Shown in pieces: positions 18,839 through 31,751 of a stretch of DNA of 64,000 bases (position 1 is the first letter of the stretch; each line of letters opens with the position of its first letter). The notes below the pieces were generated by a model that searched no databases, was not told the DNA's origin, and saw only the letters and a list, made by a program, of their open reading frames with translations. The translations under genes were made by a program, and so were the position numbers. The stretch comes from Zygnema cylindricum (Eukaryota; Streptophyta; Zygnematophyceae; Zygnematales; Zygnemataceae): positions 108,596 to 172,595 of the forward strand of contig JBBHKE010002693.1 in the NCBI GenBank assembly GCA_037447655.1, given 5' to 3'.

Positions 18839-21800
18839 GGTTATGGGCCCACCCTCTAGGGTACCAATCTTTGATGGAACTGGCTTCATATACTAAGAAA
18901 GTATGATGATAGGAGCTCTATGCGAAAAAAGGTTTTGGGGGATAGTGAGTGGATGATTGGGGCGTCCATCAAGTCTTGGAATTCCTCCAGGGTTTAAAGG
19001 AAGCAGATTCACCAGGAAAGAGGATTCACCTTCAACGGAGGAGACAAAGGAAGGAGAGGTGCTGGACAAAGGAAAGGAGAAGGAGGCGACCACACCAATA
19101 GCAACTGGTTTAGCATTCAAGTCACCTATTCCGAGGAACAAGGAGAATGATACTGAAACGTGGGACTTCAACAATATGGCGGCAAAGCACTTCATCCTAC
19201 GCCATCTCACTCAAGGACTTGCATGTCCTCATTTGCAAGTAGAGAGGGCATCTGATCTTTGGATGGCTCTCATAGAGATGTACCAAAGTGGTACGATTCA
19301 ACAACAACAGTTGGCTGATCAGAAAGTTAAGGAGTATGTATACAAAGGGGGAAATATGTTGGATTTTTGCAATGAGCTTGCTACACTCTTCATGGAGCTA
19401 GAGAGTGCGGGAAAAGTTTTTAGTGAAAAAGAAAAGGTTAACAGTTTACTAATGAAGTTACGTGATGAGTTCGAGAATATAGTCAACCGTGTGCAGGACT
19501 TGCCGGACTCAAGGTGGATATGGAACTCAGTGGTAGGGATGATTCTCGTTTCGAGAGAATACGATTGAGATCCGAAGGGGAGGAAAGAGTGGCCAATCCT
19601 TGGCAACAGCGACCGATTGGAGGAACAAGGATTCGCGGAAACCAGTCCGAAACTATGGGGGTAGGGAGCGGAAAAAACAGGTTGACGAGTTCGAACCAAG
19701 GGCTCCCAAAGGTTTATGTCATTTTTGTAAGAAACCGGGGCACTATATGGCAGAGTGCACTAAGCTAACCGAGCTTCGATTAAAGGAGGGGCAGACCGGT
19801 GATACCCTGAGAGGAAAGAAAAAGGCCCTTGTGACATAAGTACATGAGGCGGAATCCGAGGACGAGGACGATGAGCTCCTTTTAGATGAGGAGTTGGAGG
19901 CGAAAAACGAGGTCAAAATTCCACGAAGGCAGAAATGTGCTTACGGTGGATTGAAAGGTGAAGCAGGCTGGATTGTTGATTGAGGTGCCTCCATGCACAT
20001 GTGTAAGGATTGGCACCTGTTCACTAAGATAAGAAATATTCCCACCGTAGAGATAGAGTACGGGGATGGGAGGATAGTCACCTCTACTCTTCTAGGATCG
20101 GTAGATTTGAAGGTGTTAGTAGAAGGAAAGACATCCATAGTATCGTTCTCCGATGTATTGTTTATTTCGGAGCTGAACAAAAACCTTATCTCTACATCCG
20201 TATTAGATGATAAGGGTTTTTTTACTAGCACTAGGGAATGAGTCTTTACTGTTAGTTTTGAGGAGGATGTCTATTTCATTGCTGAGAAAGGTAGCCATGG
20301 GATGTTTAGGCTGGTTTTAAATAATGAAAAGAAAAAACTTTATTATGCTGGTGTTCATGATATTATGATGTGGCATAAGAGGCTTGGGCATGTGAATCTA
20401 GATAAGTTAAGAGAGATGAAAAAGATGGGAGTGGTGGAAGGGATTCAGTTCAGTGAGTGTGATGATATAAGTGATTGTAGTGGGTGTGCTCAAGGTAACG
20501 CACACAGATTACCCTTTCCTAAAACAGCCACCTACAAGGGAGAAAAACTTATAGATCTAGTACACACAGATATTTGGGGACCGGCTAGAGTGCCCTCACC
20601 GTGGGGGAAGAGATTTATGATGACTATAACTGATGATTGGTCTCGATATTCCCGGGTGTATTTTTTGAAAAACAAGTCAGAAGTTGAGGATTGTTTTAGA
20701 CAATATAAAGCATGGAGCGAAAAACTCCATGAAACTCCAATCAAGAGAATAAGGAGTGACAATGGTGGAGAGTATACTTCTAACCAGTTTGAGGATTTTT
20801 TGAGGGAAGATGGGGTTCAACACCAAAAGACAGTTCCAGAAAATCTGGAACAGAATGGGGTAGCTGAAAGGTTAAATAGAACACTAAGTGATAGTGCTAG
20901 AAGTATGTTGTCGGATAAGAAGATAGGAAAAAGGTTTTGGGCAGAAGCAATGAACTGTGCTAATTACCTCAAAAATAGAGTTCTTACTTCAGCTATAAAA
21001 TATCAAACACCTTATGAGAGATGGACAGGCCGGAAACCAGACTTATCTCATTTAAAGGTTTTCGGCAGTCAAGTATTCAGTCTAGATACAGATCGGTCTA
21101 ATTGGAAGCTAGATCCTAAAAGAAAACCGGGATACTTATTGCGATATGATGAGGATGTTAAAGGATATAGAGCTTATGATCTAAAAAGAGAAGATATAAT
21201 CTTAGTAAAGCATCTAGTAGTTATGGATGAAGGAAAGTCTGTGGATCCCTTCAAATATACAACGTCAGTAAAAATCAGATTTGAGTCAGAAAATTCTGAT
21301 GACTTTGAGCTTCCTAACTATCCAGGTTTTAGAGACGATGACATTCTTGCAGGTACAAATCAGACTGAAAAGGACTCGGCTGTGGAAACTCCAGTGACAA
21401 CTCTACGCGAAGCGGAAGACGTGGTGGAAATTGATTCGGAATCAAGGGATAGGGGAGAAACCGAGTTTGTTCGAAAGAATCCACGAGAACCATCTATTCC
21501 GGCCTCAGATTTTGAAGGGGGAAGGAGAAGTAGTAAAAAACTGCAAGAAAAACAGGTTAATAACAAGGTAACAAAACTATCTCATCAAGATGAACCTCAA
21601 ACTTATGGAGAGGCGATGACTTGTCCAGAAAGAAATCGGTGGAAGACAGCCATCAATGAAGAGATGGCCTCAATTATGGCAGCCGATACTTGGGAGCTGG
21701 TGGATTGTCCACCTAACCGAAAACCAATCGGTTGTAAGTGGGTTTTTAAATTAAAACTGAACCCAGATAACACAATCGAGCGCTACAAGGCCCGACTAGT

Positions 21801-23065
21801 GGCAAAGGGATTTACACAAAAGGAGGGAATTGACTACGAGGAAACCTTTGCCCCGGTGGTCAGATTACCCTCCGTCCGCATACTTTTCAGCCTGGCAGGA
21901 GCAGAAGACATAGAAGTGCACCCAAAGGACATCAAAACAACCTTTTGGCATGGAGAATTGGAAGAGGAGATCTTCATGCGACAACCCGAAGGGTTTGTGG
22001 AAGAGGGAGAGGAGAGTAAGGTATGACGACTGATTAAATCTCTTTATGGTTTGAAACAGGCGCCTCGACAGTGGAATAAGAAGCTTGATGAGTTTCTTAC
22101 CAGTCTGGGATATATCTGGATCAGCTCAGATCACTCAATCTATGTTTTCGAAGATGAGGAAGGTTTTATATTTATTGCAGTTTATGTTGATGATTTGCTT
22201 GTTTTAAGTAAATCAATGGAAAAAATTACTAAACTGAAACCGATCTTAAGGGGAGATTTGAAATAAAGGATATGGGGGAAGCTAAATATATTTTGGGAAT
22301 TCAAGTAGAGAGAGACCGAAAAAGAAATATTATAAGATTGACTCAAAAGGAAGCAATAGGGAACATGCCTGAAAAATTTCAAATGGATAAAGCTAATAGT
22401 TGTACAACTCCAATGGAGTTGAAGAAGGGAAGTGAGGGGAGTGAGGAAGAAGGAGTTATAGTCTTAGACGAGGAATTATCTCTTGAAGAATAGAAGTTCA
22501 TGCACACTATTCCTTACAGGCAAGTAGTGGGAAGTCTAATCTATTTTATGAATTTTACCCGGCCGGATTTTGCTGCAGCTGTAGGAGTGCTGACTAGAAG
22601 TCTAAATACTCCCACTAAGAAGGATTGGGACGTAGCTAAGAGAGTTCTTAGATACTTGATAGGAACTAGGGATTTATGGTTGCATTTGGGTGGGGAGAAT
22701 ACTGACATCACTACTTGGAGTGATGCTAGTTATGGTGATGCTTCGATGAGGAGATGCACTTCTGGATATGTATTATATGTGGGTGATGGGGCTCAGTCCA
22801 CCATGGAGGCTGAGTATATGGCCTCTTGCTCTGCTGTAAAAGAATTGATGTGGGTCAAGTCTTTACTTGGTGAACTTGGTCATCTTAAGAGTGGTGTGCA
22901 GAAAATATTTTGTGATAATCAAGCAACAATCGCTATTTCTGCCAATCCTAAACATCATTTTAAAGCTAAACACATGGACATTAGACTCAGCTTTGTAAGA
23001 GAGAAAGTAGAAAATAAAATAATCAGTTTAGAGTACCGACCAGATAGTGAGATGGTAGCAGATAT
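18819..23065 (+). pseudogene. Element E gag-pol, main part
   Basis: The Gag start codon is ATA at 18819 instead of ATG, and a TAA follows near 18894. The first open piece (18957-19568) is Gag. A zinc knuckle C-H-F-C-K-K-P-G-H-Y-M-A-E-C lies near 19720. In the protease motif the serine codon is TGA (Asp-stop-Gly-Ala, near 19980). The longest piece (20302-22026, 574 aa) holds the integrase zinc region, H-T-D-I-W, S-D-N-G-G-E-Y and N-G-V-A-E-R, and the start of RT; its M-D-I-K-T-A-F has become K-D-I-K-T-T-F. Y-V-D-D-L-L is at about 22190. RNase H runs until element F interrupts it at 23065. Confidence 0.87.
18839..18853 (+). promoter_or_regulatory. Primer-binding site of element E
   Basis: GGTTATGGGCCCACC, a perfect half-tRNA site. 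Confidence 0.75.
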
Positions 23066-24369
23066 TGAAATTCTTTGGGCTCCATTGCCACACAGAATTC
23101 GCAGGTCCAAAGGAAGCTAATCTAGATAGTGCCGACTCCAAGTTAATATAAACCCAAATGATTGACCCCTTGACAATCAAAACCCCATTACAGCTTCAAC
23201 CCTGTGAAATAAGACTTTCTGTGTGCTCAGTTTCACTACAGAATGCAAAGTTAGAATATGAGTTTAGGATAACATTCCCCACTTTGACTTTCCCTTAGAA
23301 ATGCAGCCACCCTGGCAGGCAAAAACTCTGACCGACTACACCCCTATGTAGCCTGGACTCCCCTGAGTCCGCAGCAACAAGAATCACTGAATTTGGTCAA
23401 CTGAATTGATAGTTATGGCTTGCCAAAGTTTGCCATTTATACAAGGTGCTCTCTGGGAGAGTCAGCTACCTACCCGAAATATTCTAAGTCCTAAACCCCT
23501 CTCTAAACCCTCTAGTACTGAGGTACGGACCAATCACATTACTGTATAGTACATAAAGGTACAAATGCCGGTGTACCTTTTGTACGGACATCGTACGACA
23601 TGGCTAATAAGTCAACAAATGTCTTATCCGGATTCGCTCTTGTATTCTCCGGAATTCATGCCTCCAAATCTTATCTCTCCACGTGGCGCCAGGTCATGCC
23701 GCGTCATAAAAATGGTACCGTACAAGAAAGTACAAGTGCCGGAGTACTTTCTGTACGTACATTGTACGATGTCGCCAAAGTGCGACATTTGTCACTCTCG
23801 GATTTGTTTTCTGCCGTTCCGGAAATTCCGTAATCCCGTACGATGTTGCCACGTGTCATCCAGAGTGGCGGCGTTTACAAACTGCCAATTTTACTTTGCG
23901 TGATGTCGGCGCTAACCACGACCGTCCGATTGATATCGTAATTAAAACGGACCGTCGAAATAAATGTCCGTACTATTTATTTCGTCCGGTACTAAAAGTA
24001 CAACTGTTTCTATGCCCTATATACCGTAACCCAGTTAAATGGAAAATCCTACCTTTAACTATTTAGATATTTATCAAACCCTATACGTACCAGTACTAGT
24101 CCTAGACTAAATGGACAATGCTAACGACTGCGGGATGTTTGACGGCCGGTAGGTACCGGGATCAATTCCTGGATCCGTCAAACATCTTTTTAGTAAACAT
24201 ATTTATCTACTCCTGTCTCTCTGAAGAGCTTAGGCAGCCATGGCTCTAGCTCCCTCTCCAGCCTTCAGTGACTACGACAAGTGTGGGGGCTTGGAGAAGG
24301 GAGTCAGAGGCAGACTGCCTCTACCCTTTTCTATCTAATAAAGACCTAGAAAATACCCAAATATCAACA
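23066..24369 (-). repeat. Element F 3' LTR (delta family, 1304 bp)
   Basis: The plus strand starts TGAAATTCTTTGG and ends ATATCAACA before the complement of the purine tract (24370-24388). U3 has CCACGTGGCGCC near 23680 and GCCACGTGTC near 23850, with many GTAC motifs. Confidence 0.9.
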
Positions 24370-24397
24370 CTCCCCTTATTTTCTAGTCTACTTCCTT

Positions 24398-26273
24398 TCA
24401 ACTATTACAAACAAAATAAACAAAACACTCCCTCCCCTTTTTCCTTTTTCTTTTCTTTTTCCTTTTATATAACTTATGAAATATGCTCTCGTATTTAAAA
24501 CAATGCATTAGATGAAATGAAATAATAATTGCATCACACATTTCATTTAGCATCCCACTTATCATAAATCCGAGCGAAGATATTATCCACCTCATCTCTT
24601 TTCCATCCACACTAAATCTGATTTCCCTCTTGCAATTCAAACAGCCAGCCCCATCTCCAATCTGCAACACACATCTGAGGCTAACCCTTTTACAAGCACA
24701 CCTTCATAAATATCATCACTCCCTTTAGTGATTTCAAACCCATTACCCCTAAAACATGAACTTTCCTCACTCTCTTCCATGGAGATCTTTCCACTCTCAC
24801 TTTCTAAATTTATTCCCAATAAATATTTCACCTCCCCTAAACCTTTCATTAAATATTCCTCTTCTCCCTTATCCTTTAAAACCCCTTCTAGTTTCACTTC
24901 TCCCCTTTCCTTGGAATCCGTTGAAGTCTCCCTTTCCGACCAGTTTTCTAATTCCAAAATACCTATAGAATTATCCTCATTAATTTTATTTTTCCCGTTT
25001 TCACTTATGGATCCTAGTTCTGAGTTTCTCATTTCTAAGTCATACACTTTACACTCCTCAACATCCTCAAGTACCTCCTCTCTCTTTACTTCCCTTATAC
25101 CTCCAAAAGCACACTGTTGCCTTCGTGGAATTTCTGTGTACTTTTCTCTCTTCTCCATTCTACCGATGTGAAGAAGCTCCAAGATTTTTTCATCCTCTTT
25201 CTCCTCTTCCCCTTCTTCCTCCTCATTCACACTCCAACTTCTAAGTTCTTCCAAACGAGGACACTCCTCCATATAGTGACCTGGTTTCCTACAAGCGAAG
25301 CAAACCCCTTGTTTCAAAGCTCCCCTTTCTTTTCTTCTCCCTCTCTTTCCACCAAAGTTCCGATAAGGTTTACCTTTGTCTTTCTTCCTCTCATCACGCT
25401 TCCGCTCGTCACCGCCGTTCCTCACATCACGCTTCCGCCAGTCACCACCAGCTGTAAATGCAGTCACCCTCTCACTTCCCCTACGAAGCTCCAAGGTGCT
25501 TTCCCTCACAAGAATTATCCCCATGGTAATGCTCCAAGTCCATGAGGAGACATCCATTCCCTGCATACGGTAAATGATGTCTTCGTACTCATATGGGAGC
25601 TTCATGATTAGTGTATTAATCTTTCTCTCCTCAGATTCTACATATCCCGCACTAGCAAGCTCAACATATAACACAGCAATATCATTGCAAAACTCTTCAT
25701 GCTACCGCCTTTATAAACATAGGCCTCTATCTCTTGTCTTACTAACTGCTGCCTCTGTATAGTCTCACTCTTATAAATCTGAATTAGTGTGTTCCAAATT
25801 TCCGACGACTTGGTTAGATTTAAAAGAGTGATAGCTATAGACTTAGACACATATCTAAGTATGAGATGTTTTGCTATAGTGTTTTTATATTCCCAAATTT
25901 TTCTATCATTTTCTTCGGTTTTTGGTTCAGTTATAACCCCCACAAGTGGAACCGTAGCCGAGAGCCTAGCTCCCCTCACCATAGGTGTCCCTTTATCCTT
26001 CTCCCCTATTTCCCCTTCCACGGTAATGATTTTCCCTTCACCTTCCGTTGCATCTGAACTCCGGTTGGTTTTCTGGGCAGCCCCAGATGATTCTCCATAG
26101 TGAGCTCCACCAAAGCCGGGTGGCGGACACCTCACTTGTCCCGAAACAATTCCCCACAAGTGCTTCTCGAAAAGCAATCCCTCCATCGTGAACTCCCAAT
26201 AAGTGAAGTCTGTTCCATCAAACATAGGCACCCTAGATGGTGGGCCCATAACCTGAAATTCTATGGGCTCCAT
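24398..26273 (-). pseudogene. Element F Gag plus RT/RNase H vestige, with two frameshifts
   Basis: It starts at the ATG inside the LTR (26271-26273; an in-frame ATG six bases further upstream is also possible). Gag matches B almost residue for residue. A one-base deletion near 25695 shifts the frame just after K-G-G-S-M; the next piece (to 24637) has the knuckle C-F-A-C-R-K-P-G-H-Y-M-E-E-C, the acidic segment and the G-L-G-E-V-K-Y-L-L-G-I vestige of RT. A second shift near 24660 separates the RNase H vestige and a Lys/Arg tail (YKRKKKRKRKK). Because B is open and F is broken only by small shifts, the fused architecture predates both copies. Confidence 0.82.
26239..26253 (-). promoter_or_regulatory. 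Primer-binding site of element F
   Basis: The plus strand reads GGTGGGCCCATAACC, the same half-tRNA site, adjacent to the 5' LTR at 26254. Confidence 0.76.
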
Positions 26274-27557
26274 TGCCACACAGAATTCGCAGGTCCAAAG
26301 GAAGCTAATCTAGATAGTGCCGACTCCAAGTTAATATAAACCCAAATGATTGACCCCTTGACAATCAAAACCCCATTACAGCTTCAACCCTGTGAAATAA
26401 GACTTTCTGTGTGCTCAGTTTCACTACAGAATGCAAAGTTAGAATATGAGTTTAGGATAACATTCCCCACTTTGACTTTCCCTTAGAAATTCAGCCACCC
26501 AGGCAGGCAAAAACTCTGACCGACTACACCCCTATGTAGCCTGGACTCCCCTGAGTCCGCAGCAACAAGAATCACTGAATTTGGTCAACTGAATTGATAG
26601 TTATGGCTTGCCAAAGTTTGCCATTTATACAAGGTGCTCTCTGGGAGAGTCAGCTACCTACCCGAAATATTCTAAGTCCTAAACCCCTCTCTAAACCCTC
26701 TAGTACTGAGGTACGGACCAATCACATTACTGTATAGTACATAAAGGTACAAATGCCGGTGTACCTTTTGTACGGACATCGTACGACATGGCTAATAAGT
26801 CAACAAATGTCTTATCCGGATTCGCTCTTGTATTCTCCGGAATTCCTGCCTCCAAATCTTATCTCTCCACGTGGCGCCAGGTCATGCCGCGTCATAAAAA
26901 TGGTACCGTACAAGAAAGTACAAGTGCCGGAGTACTTTCTGTACGTACATTGTACGATGTCGCCAGAGTGCGACATTTGTCACTCTCGGATTTGTTTTCT
27001 GCCGTTCCGGAAATTCCGTAATCCCGTACGATGTTGCCACGTGTCATCCAGAGTGGCGGCGTTTAAAAACTGCCAATTTTACTTTGCGTGATGTCGGCGC
27101 TAACCACGACCGTCCGATTGACATCGTAATTAAAACGGACCGTCGAAATAAATGTCCGTACTATTTATTTCGTCCGGTACTAAAAGTACAACTGTTTCTA
27201 TGCCCTATATACCGTAACCCAGTTAAATGGAAAATCCTACCTTTAACTATTTAGATATTTATCAAACCCTATACGTACCAGTACTAGTCCTAGACTAAAT
27301 GGACAATGCTAACGACTGCGGGATGTTTGACGGCCGGTAGGTACCGGGATCAATTCCTGGATCCGTCAAACATCTTTTTAGTAAACATATTTATCTACTC
27401 CTGTCTCTCTGAAGAGCTTAGGCAGCCATGGCTCTAGCTCCCTCTCCAGCCTTCAGTGACTACGACAAGTGTGGGGGCTTGGAGAAGGGAGTCAGAGGCA
27501 GACTGCCTCTACCCTTTTCTATCTAATAAAGACCTAGAAAATACCCAAATATCAACA
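26254..27557 (-). repeat. Element F 5' LTR (delta family)
   Basis: Nearly identical partner of 23066-24369. Confidence 0.92.
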
Positions 27558-27638
27558 GATATGATGACCAAACCTGTGCCTTCCCCTAAGCTAATTTTCT
27601 ACAGGGAGAAGTGTGGTCTGAAATTTAAGATTGACTAG
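27558..27638 (+). pseudogene. Element E pol, last codons after element F
   Basis: After the GATAT duplication, the frame reads M-M-T-K-P-V-P-S-P-K and ends with TAG at 27636-27638, the expected C-terminus of the E polyprotein. The E purine tract follows at about 27639-27651. Confidence 0.85.
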
Positions 27639-27651
27639 AAAATAAGGGGAG

Positions 27652-28688
27652 TGTAGAAATTAATGGTTTTTAAGTATTTTCTAGGTCTGAATAGAAATAA
27701 AGAAGCCGAGGCAGTCTACCTCTAACTTCTCTCTCCAACTCTCAAACTTGTCGCAGTCACTGAGAAATTGGAGAGGAAGCTAGAGCCATGGCTACCTAGG
27801 CTATCCTCAGGTTTACGGGAAATTTATATTAGTCTAGGGATTAATTACTAAAAGGTATGTGCCTGATCCTGGTTCCTGCCGGCCGTCAGAGAGTAGATAG
27901 CCGGTAGCCTTAGCCGTTAAGTCTTGAAGTAGTGTTACGTAGTATATAGTACGATAATTATCTAAACATGTACACGTAGGATAAATCATTTAACTATAAC
28001 TGTTAACGGGATACATAGATATGGTAGTGTAAAAGCACGAATTGCGGAACGGATAAGAAATCAATACCGCGCATTGATTTTGTAAGCGAAACAAATACCG
28101 CGCATGTATTTATTAGGGCTACGATCAAATGCGAGTTTAATCGGACGGCCGAAATTAGCGCCGAGATCGCGGAAGGAGAATTCGGCGATTTGTGGGCATC
28201 GCCACGTCAGATGACACGTGGCAATGTAACATTGGAGCGCGGCATCTCCGAGGATTAAAGGAGTGAATCCGGTTATTCCACGTGTGGACATTTAGGCCAT
28301 GTCGTACAATGTCCGTACATAAAGTACACCGGCAGCTGTACTTTTGCTTACGCAACAGTAATCTGATTGGTTCCGTACATCAGTAGATAGAGTATGTGAG
28401 AGAGATAGGACTTAGAAAAAATTAGAAGATAGGACCCTCTCTCCCAGAGAGCTTCTGTACAAAAGGTCAACTTTGACCCTCTATAACTTACAGCTCAGGG
28501 GAGCAAATTCAGAGATTCTTTTTGCTATCGAACCAGGGGAGTCTTGCCTTCACAAGGGTGAAGGTGGTCAGAGTTTTTGTCTGCCAGGGTGGCAATTATT
28601 TTTGCTTAAACACAAAGGGGTCAGGATTATCCTAGAGGCTTCTTAGAAGTTGTCCACTCTGAGGACTTATGGAGGTCTCAGAGTTTCA
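27652..28688 (+). repeat. Element E 3' LTR (gamma family, 1037 bp)
   Basis: It starts TGTAGAAATTAATGG and ends AGAGTTTCA, then GTTAC and satellite. Compared with the 5' copy it lacks about 10 bp near 27862 and has many point differences. Confidence 0.9.
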
Positions 28689-29201
28689 GTTACCTAAATT
28701 ACACAAACAAGTAGCAATAACAGGAATTGTTATCTAAATTACACAAACAATTAGCGATAACAATAATTGTTACCTTAATTACAGAAATAATTAGCGCTAA
28801 CATGAATTGTTATCTAACTTACACAAACTGTTAGCGCTAACAAGAATGGTAACCTAACTTATAGAAATTGTTAGCGATAAAAGGAATTGTTACCTACCTT
28901 ACACAAACTGTCAGTGCTTATAAGACTTGTTATCTAACTTCCACAAACTTTTAGCGCTAATAGGAATTCATATCTAACTTACACAAACTATTAGTGATAA
29001 CAAGAATTGTTATCTAAATTACACAAACACTTAGCAATAACACGAATTGTTACCTAAATTACACAAACTGTTAGCGATAACAAGGATTGTTTCCTAAAAT
29101 ACAGAAACAGTTAGTGATAACAGGAATTGTTACCTTAATTACACAAACTATTAGCGATTACAATATTTGTTACCTGAATTACACAAACAATTAGTGATAA
29201 C
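28689..29201 (+). repeat. 40-bp tandem satellite, block II
   Basis: About 13 units, in register with block I across the E insertion. Units are more diverged than those of block I. Confidence 0.88.
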
Positions 29202-30226
29202 TATTGAAATTAATAGATTTCTAGAGTATTTTCTAGGTTTAAAATGTTATAATAAAAGAAAAAGAAAAAGGTCAGACAGCATGCCTACACCTCCTCTCTC
29301 TAGCCCCCATACTTGTTGTAGTCACTAAAGGATGGAGAGAGTGGTTGATCCATGGCTGCCTTAGTTCAACAGACATATATTTTTAAGGCTACTAAAAATA
29401 TACCTAACGGACCCGGGATTTGATCCCAGTACCTGCGGCTCGTCAAGCTGGCCGATAGTGGTCAGCTTTATCCTACTAGACTAGGACCAATGCTAAATGG
29501 TATAGTATGTGATAGATATATATATATTTACGAAGGAGCAAATCCATTTAACTAAAACTGTGTACGGCGTACATGGATAAAGTTTTTATAAATTTACCAA
29601 TTCAAAACGGATACCACGCATTTTGTTTCGACAACAAAACAATTATCGCGCAAGTATTTATCACGGCCAAGATTCCGTCTTGCTGCAAATTCAACGGCGC
29701 ACATCATTGCTGAAATCTCGGAGTAGTCACTTTGGCGTTTAGTGACGTGGCATAACCTGGAGCCACGTAGAGAGATGACATTCGGTCATAGGAATTCCGA
29801 GGAATGTACAGACGAGTAAAAAGGAGACACGCGTCCGCTTAATAGTCTTGTCGTACATAGGCCCTACAAAAGGTACACCGGCAGTAGTACTTTTTGGAAC
29901 AATACACTAATCTGATTGGTCCATACTTCAGTAGATAGAAGTTATTAGAGGAAATCAAGACTTAGAAAATTTTGTTAGGCAGTCATCTCTCCCTTTGAGA
30001 GTTTGTACAAATAGGCATTTTTACTGCCTTTTAACTTATCGCCTAGTTGGGAGTTTTCAGAGATTCATTTTCCTACGGACTCACGGGGGTCTAGGCTGCA
30101 CTAGGGTGCATTCTGATTGTCAGCTTGATTTGCTAGCCAGCAGTGGCTGTGGGTTAAAGTGGGCTAGTTAACAATTATCTAGAGGCTACCTGTATTCTGT
30201 AGTCCAATGGAGGACACAGAATTGCA
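29202..30226 (+). repeat. Single LTR G (alpha family)
   Basis: It starts TATTGAAATTAATAG (TG decayed to TA) and ends GAATTGCA, about 1025 bp, with no internal region. Satellite lies on both sides. The flanking five bases (ATAAC, CAAAC) do not match, so this is either an old solo LTR or the product of recombination between two elements. Confidence 0.82.
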
Positions 30227-30723
30227 CAAACAGTTAGCGATAACAAGAATTGTTACATAAATTACACAAATAGTTAGCGATAACAAGAATTGTTATCTAA
30301 ATTACAAGAATTGTTAGCGCTAACACGAATTTTTATCTAACTTACACTAATAGATAGCGATAACAAGAATTGTTACCTAAATTACACAAATTGTTAGCGC
30401 TAACAGGAATTCTTACCTAAATTACAGAAGCTGTTAGCGTTAACTAGAATTGTTATCTTACTTACACAAAATGTTAGAGATAAAAAGGATTGTTACCTAA
30501 ATTACACAAACAATTAGCGATAACAAAAATTGTTACCTAAATTACACAAATAGTTCGCGATAACAGGAATTGTACCTAAATAACACAAACTGTTAGCGAT
30601 AACAAGAATTGTAACCTGAATTACACAAACAATTAGCGATAACAAGAATTGTTTCCTAAAATACACAAACAGTTAGCGATAACAAGAATTGTTACCTGAA
30701 TTACACAAACAATTAGTGATAAT
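30227..30723 (+). repeat. 40-bp tandem satellite, block III
   Basis: About 12 units between LTR G and element H, same orientation as the other blocks. Confidence 0.88.
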
Positions 30724-31751
30724 TGTTGTAATTAATAGATTTCTAGAGTATTTTCTAGGTTTAAAATGTTATTATAAAAGAAAATGAAAAAGGACATACA
30801 GCCTGCCTACACCTCCTCTTTCTAGCCTCCATACTTGTTGTAGTCACTGAAGGATAGAGAGAGTGGTTGATCCATGGCTGCCTTAGTTCAACAGACAGAT
30901 ATTTTTAAGGCTAGTAAAAATATACCTGATGGACCCCGGATTTCATCCCGGTACCTGCGGTTCGTCAAGCTGACCGATAGTGGTCAGCTTTATCCTACTA
31001 GACTAGGACCAATGCTAAATGCTATAATATGTGATAGATATATATATATATATTTAGGATGGAGCTAAAACATTTAACTAAAATTGTGTACGGCGTACAT
31101 GGATACAGTTTTATGAATGTACAAATTCAAAACGGATACCACGCATTTTCTTTCGACAACGAAACAAATATCCCGCAAGTATTTACTACGGCCAAGATTG
31201 CGTCTCGCTGCAAATTCAACGGCGCACATCATCGCCGAAATCCCGGAGTAGTCACTTTCGTGTTTGGTTACGTGGCATGACCTAGAGCCACGTGGAGAGA
31301 TGACATTCGGTCATAGGAATTTCGAGGAATGTACAGACGAGTGAAAAGGAGACACGCGTCCGGTTAATAATCCTGTCGTACATAGGCCGTACAAAAGGTA
31401 CATTGGCAGTAGTACTTTTTGGTACGATACAGTAATCTGATTGGTCTGTACCTCAATAGATAGAAGTTATTAGAGGAAATTAGGACTTAGAAAATTTTGT
31501 TAGGCTGTCACCTCTCCCTTTGAGAGTTTGTACAAATTGGCATTTTTACTACCTCATAACTTATCGCCTGGCTGGGCGTTTTCAGATATTATTTTTCCTT
31601 TGGACTTAGGGGAGTCCACGCTGTAGAGGGGTGCATTCAGATTGTCAGATTGATTGCCTCGCCAACATTGGGTGTGGGTTAAAGTGGGCTAGTTAACAAT
31701 TATCTAGAGGCTACCTGTATTCTTTAGTCCAATGGAGGACACAGAATTGCA
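30724..31751 (+). repeat. Element H 5' LTR (alpha family)
   Basis: It starts TGTTGTAATTAATAG and ends GAATTGCA. The gag ATG is at 31732. Confidence 0.87.

Larger units (their letters stand above)
23066..27557 (-). mobile_element. Element F: non-autonomous Gag-only copia element (delta family)
   Basis: The LTRs are both 1304 bp (23066-24369, 26254-27557) and differ at about seven positions by eye, so identity is about 99.5%. The target-site duplication GATAT (23061-23065, 27558-27562) lies in E's RNase H codons, which resume exactly after it. Internal DNA is 1.9 kb with the same Gag-plus-vestige layout as B, but without B's TRIM-like insert. The LTR length and sequence differ from B's, so F is a sister family rather than a copy. 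Confidence 0.9.
17793..28688 (+). mobile_element. Element E: copia element (gamma family) inserted in the satellite, carrying element F
   Basis: The 5' LTR is 17793-18838 and the 3' LTR is 27652-28688, flanked by a perfect GTTAC duplication (17788-17792, 28689-28693). Satellite units flank both ends, so the insertion is unambiguous. The LTRs differ at many more sites than those of F, so E is older than the element nested in it. Confidence 0.92.
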
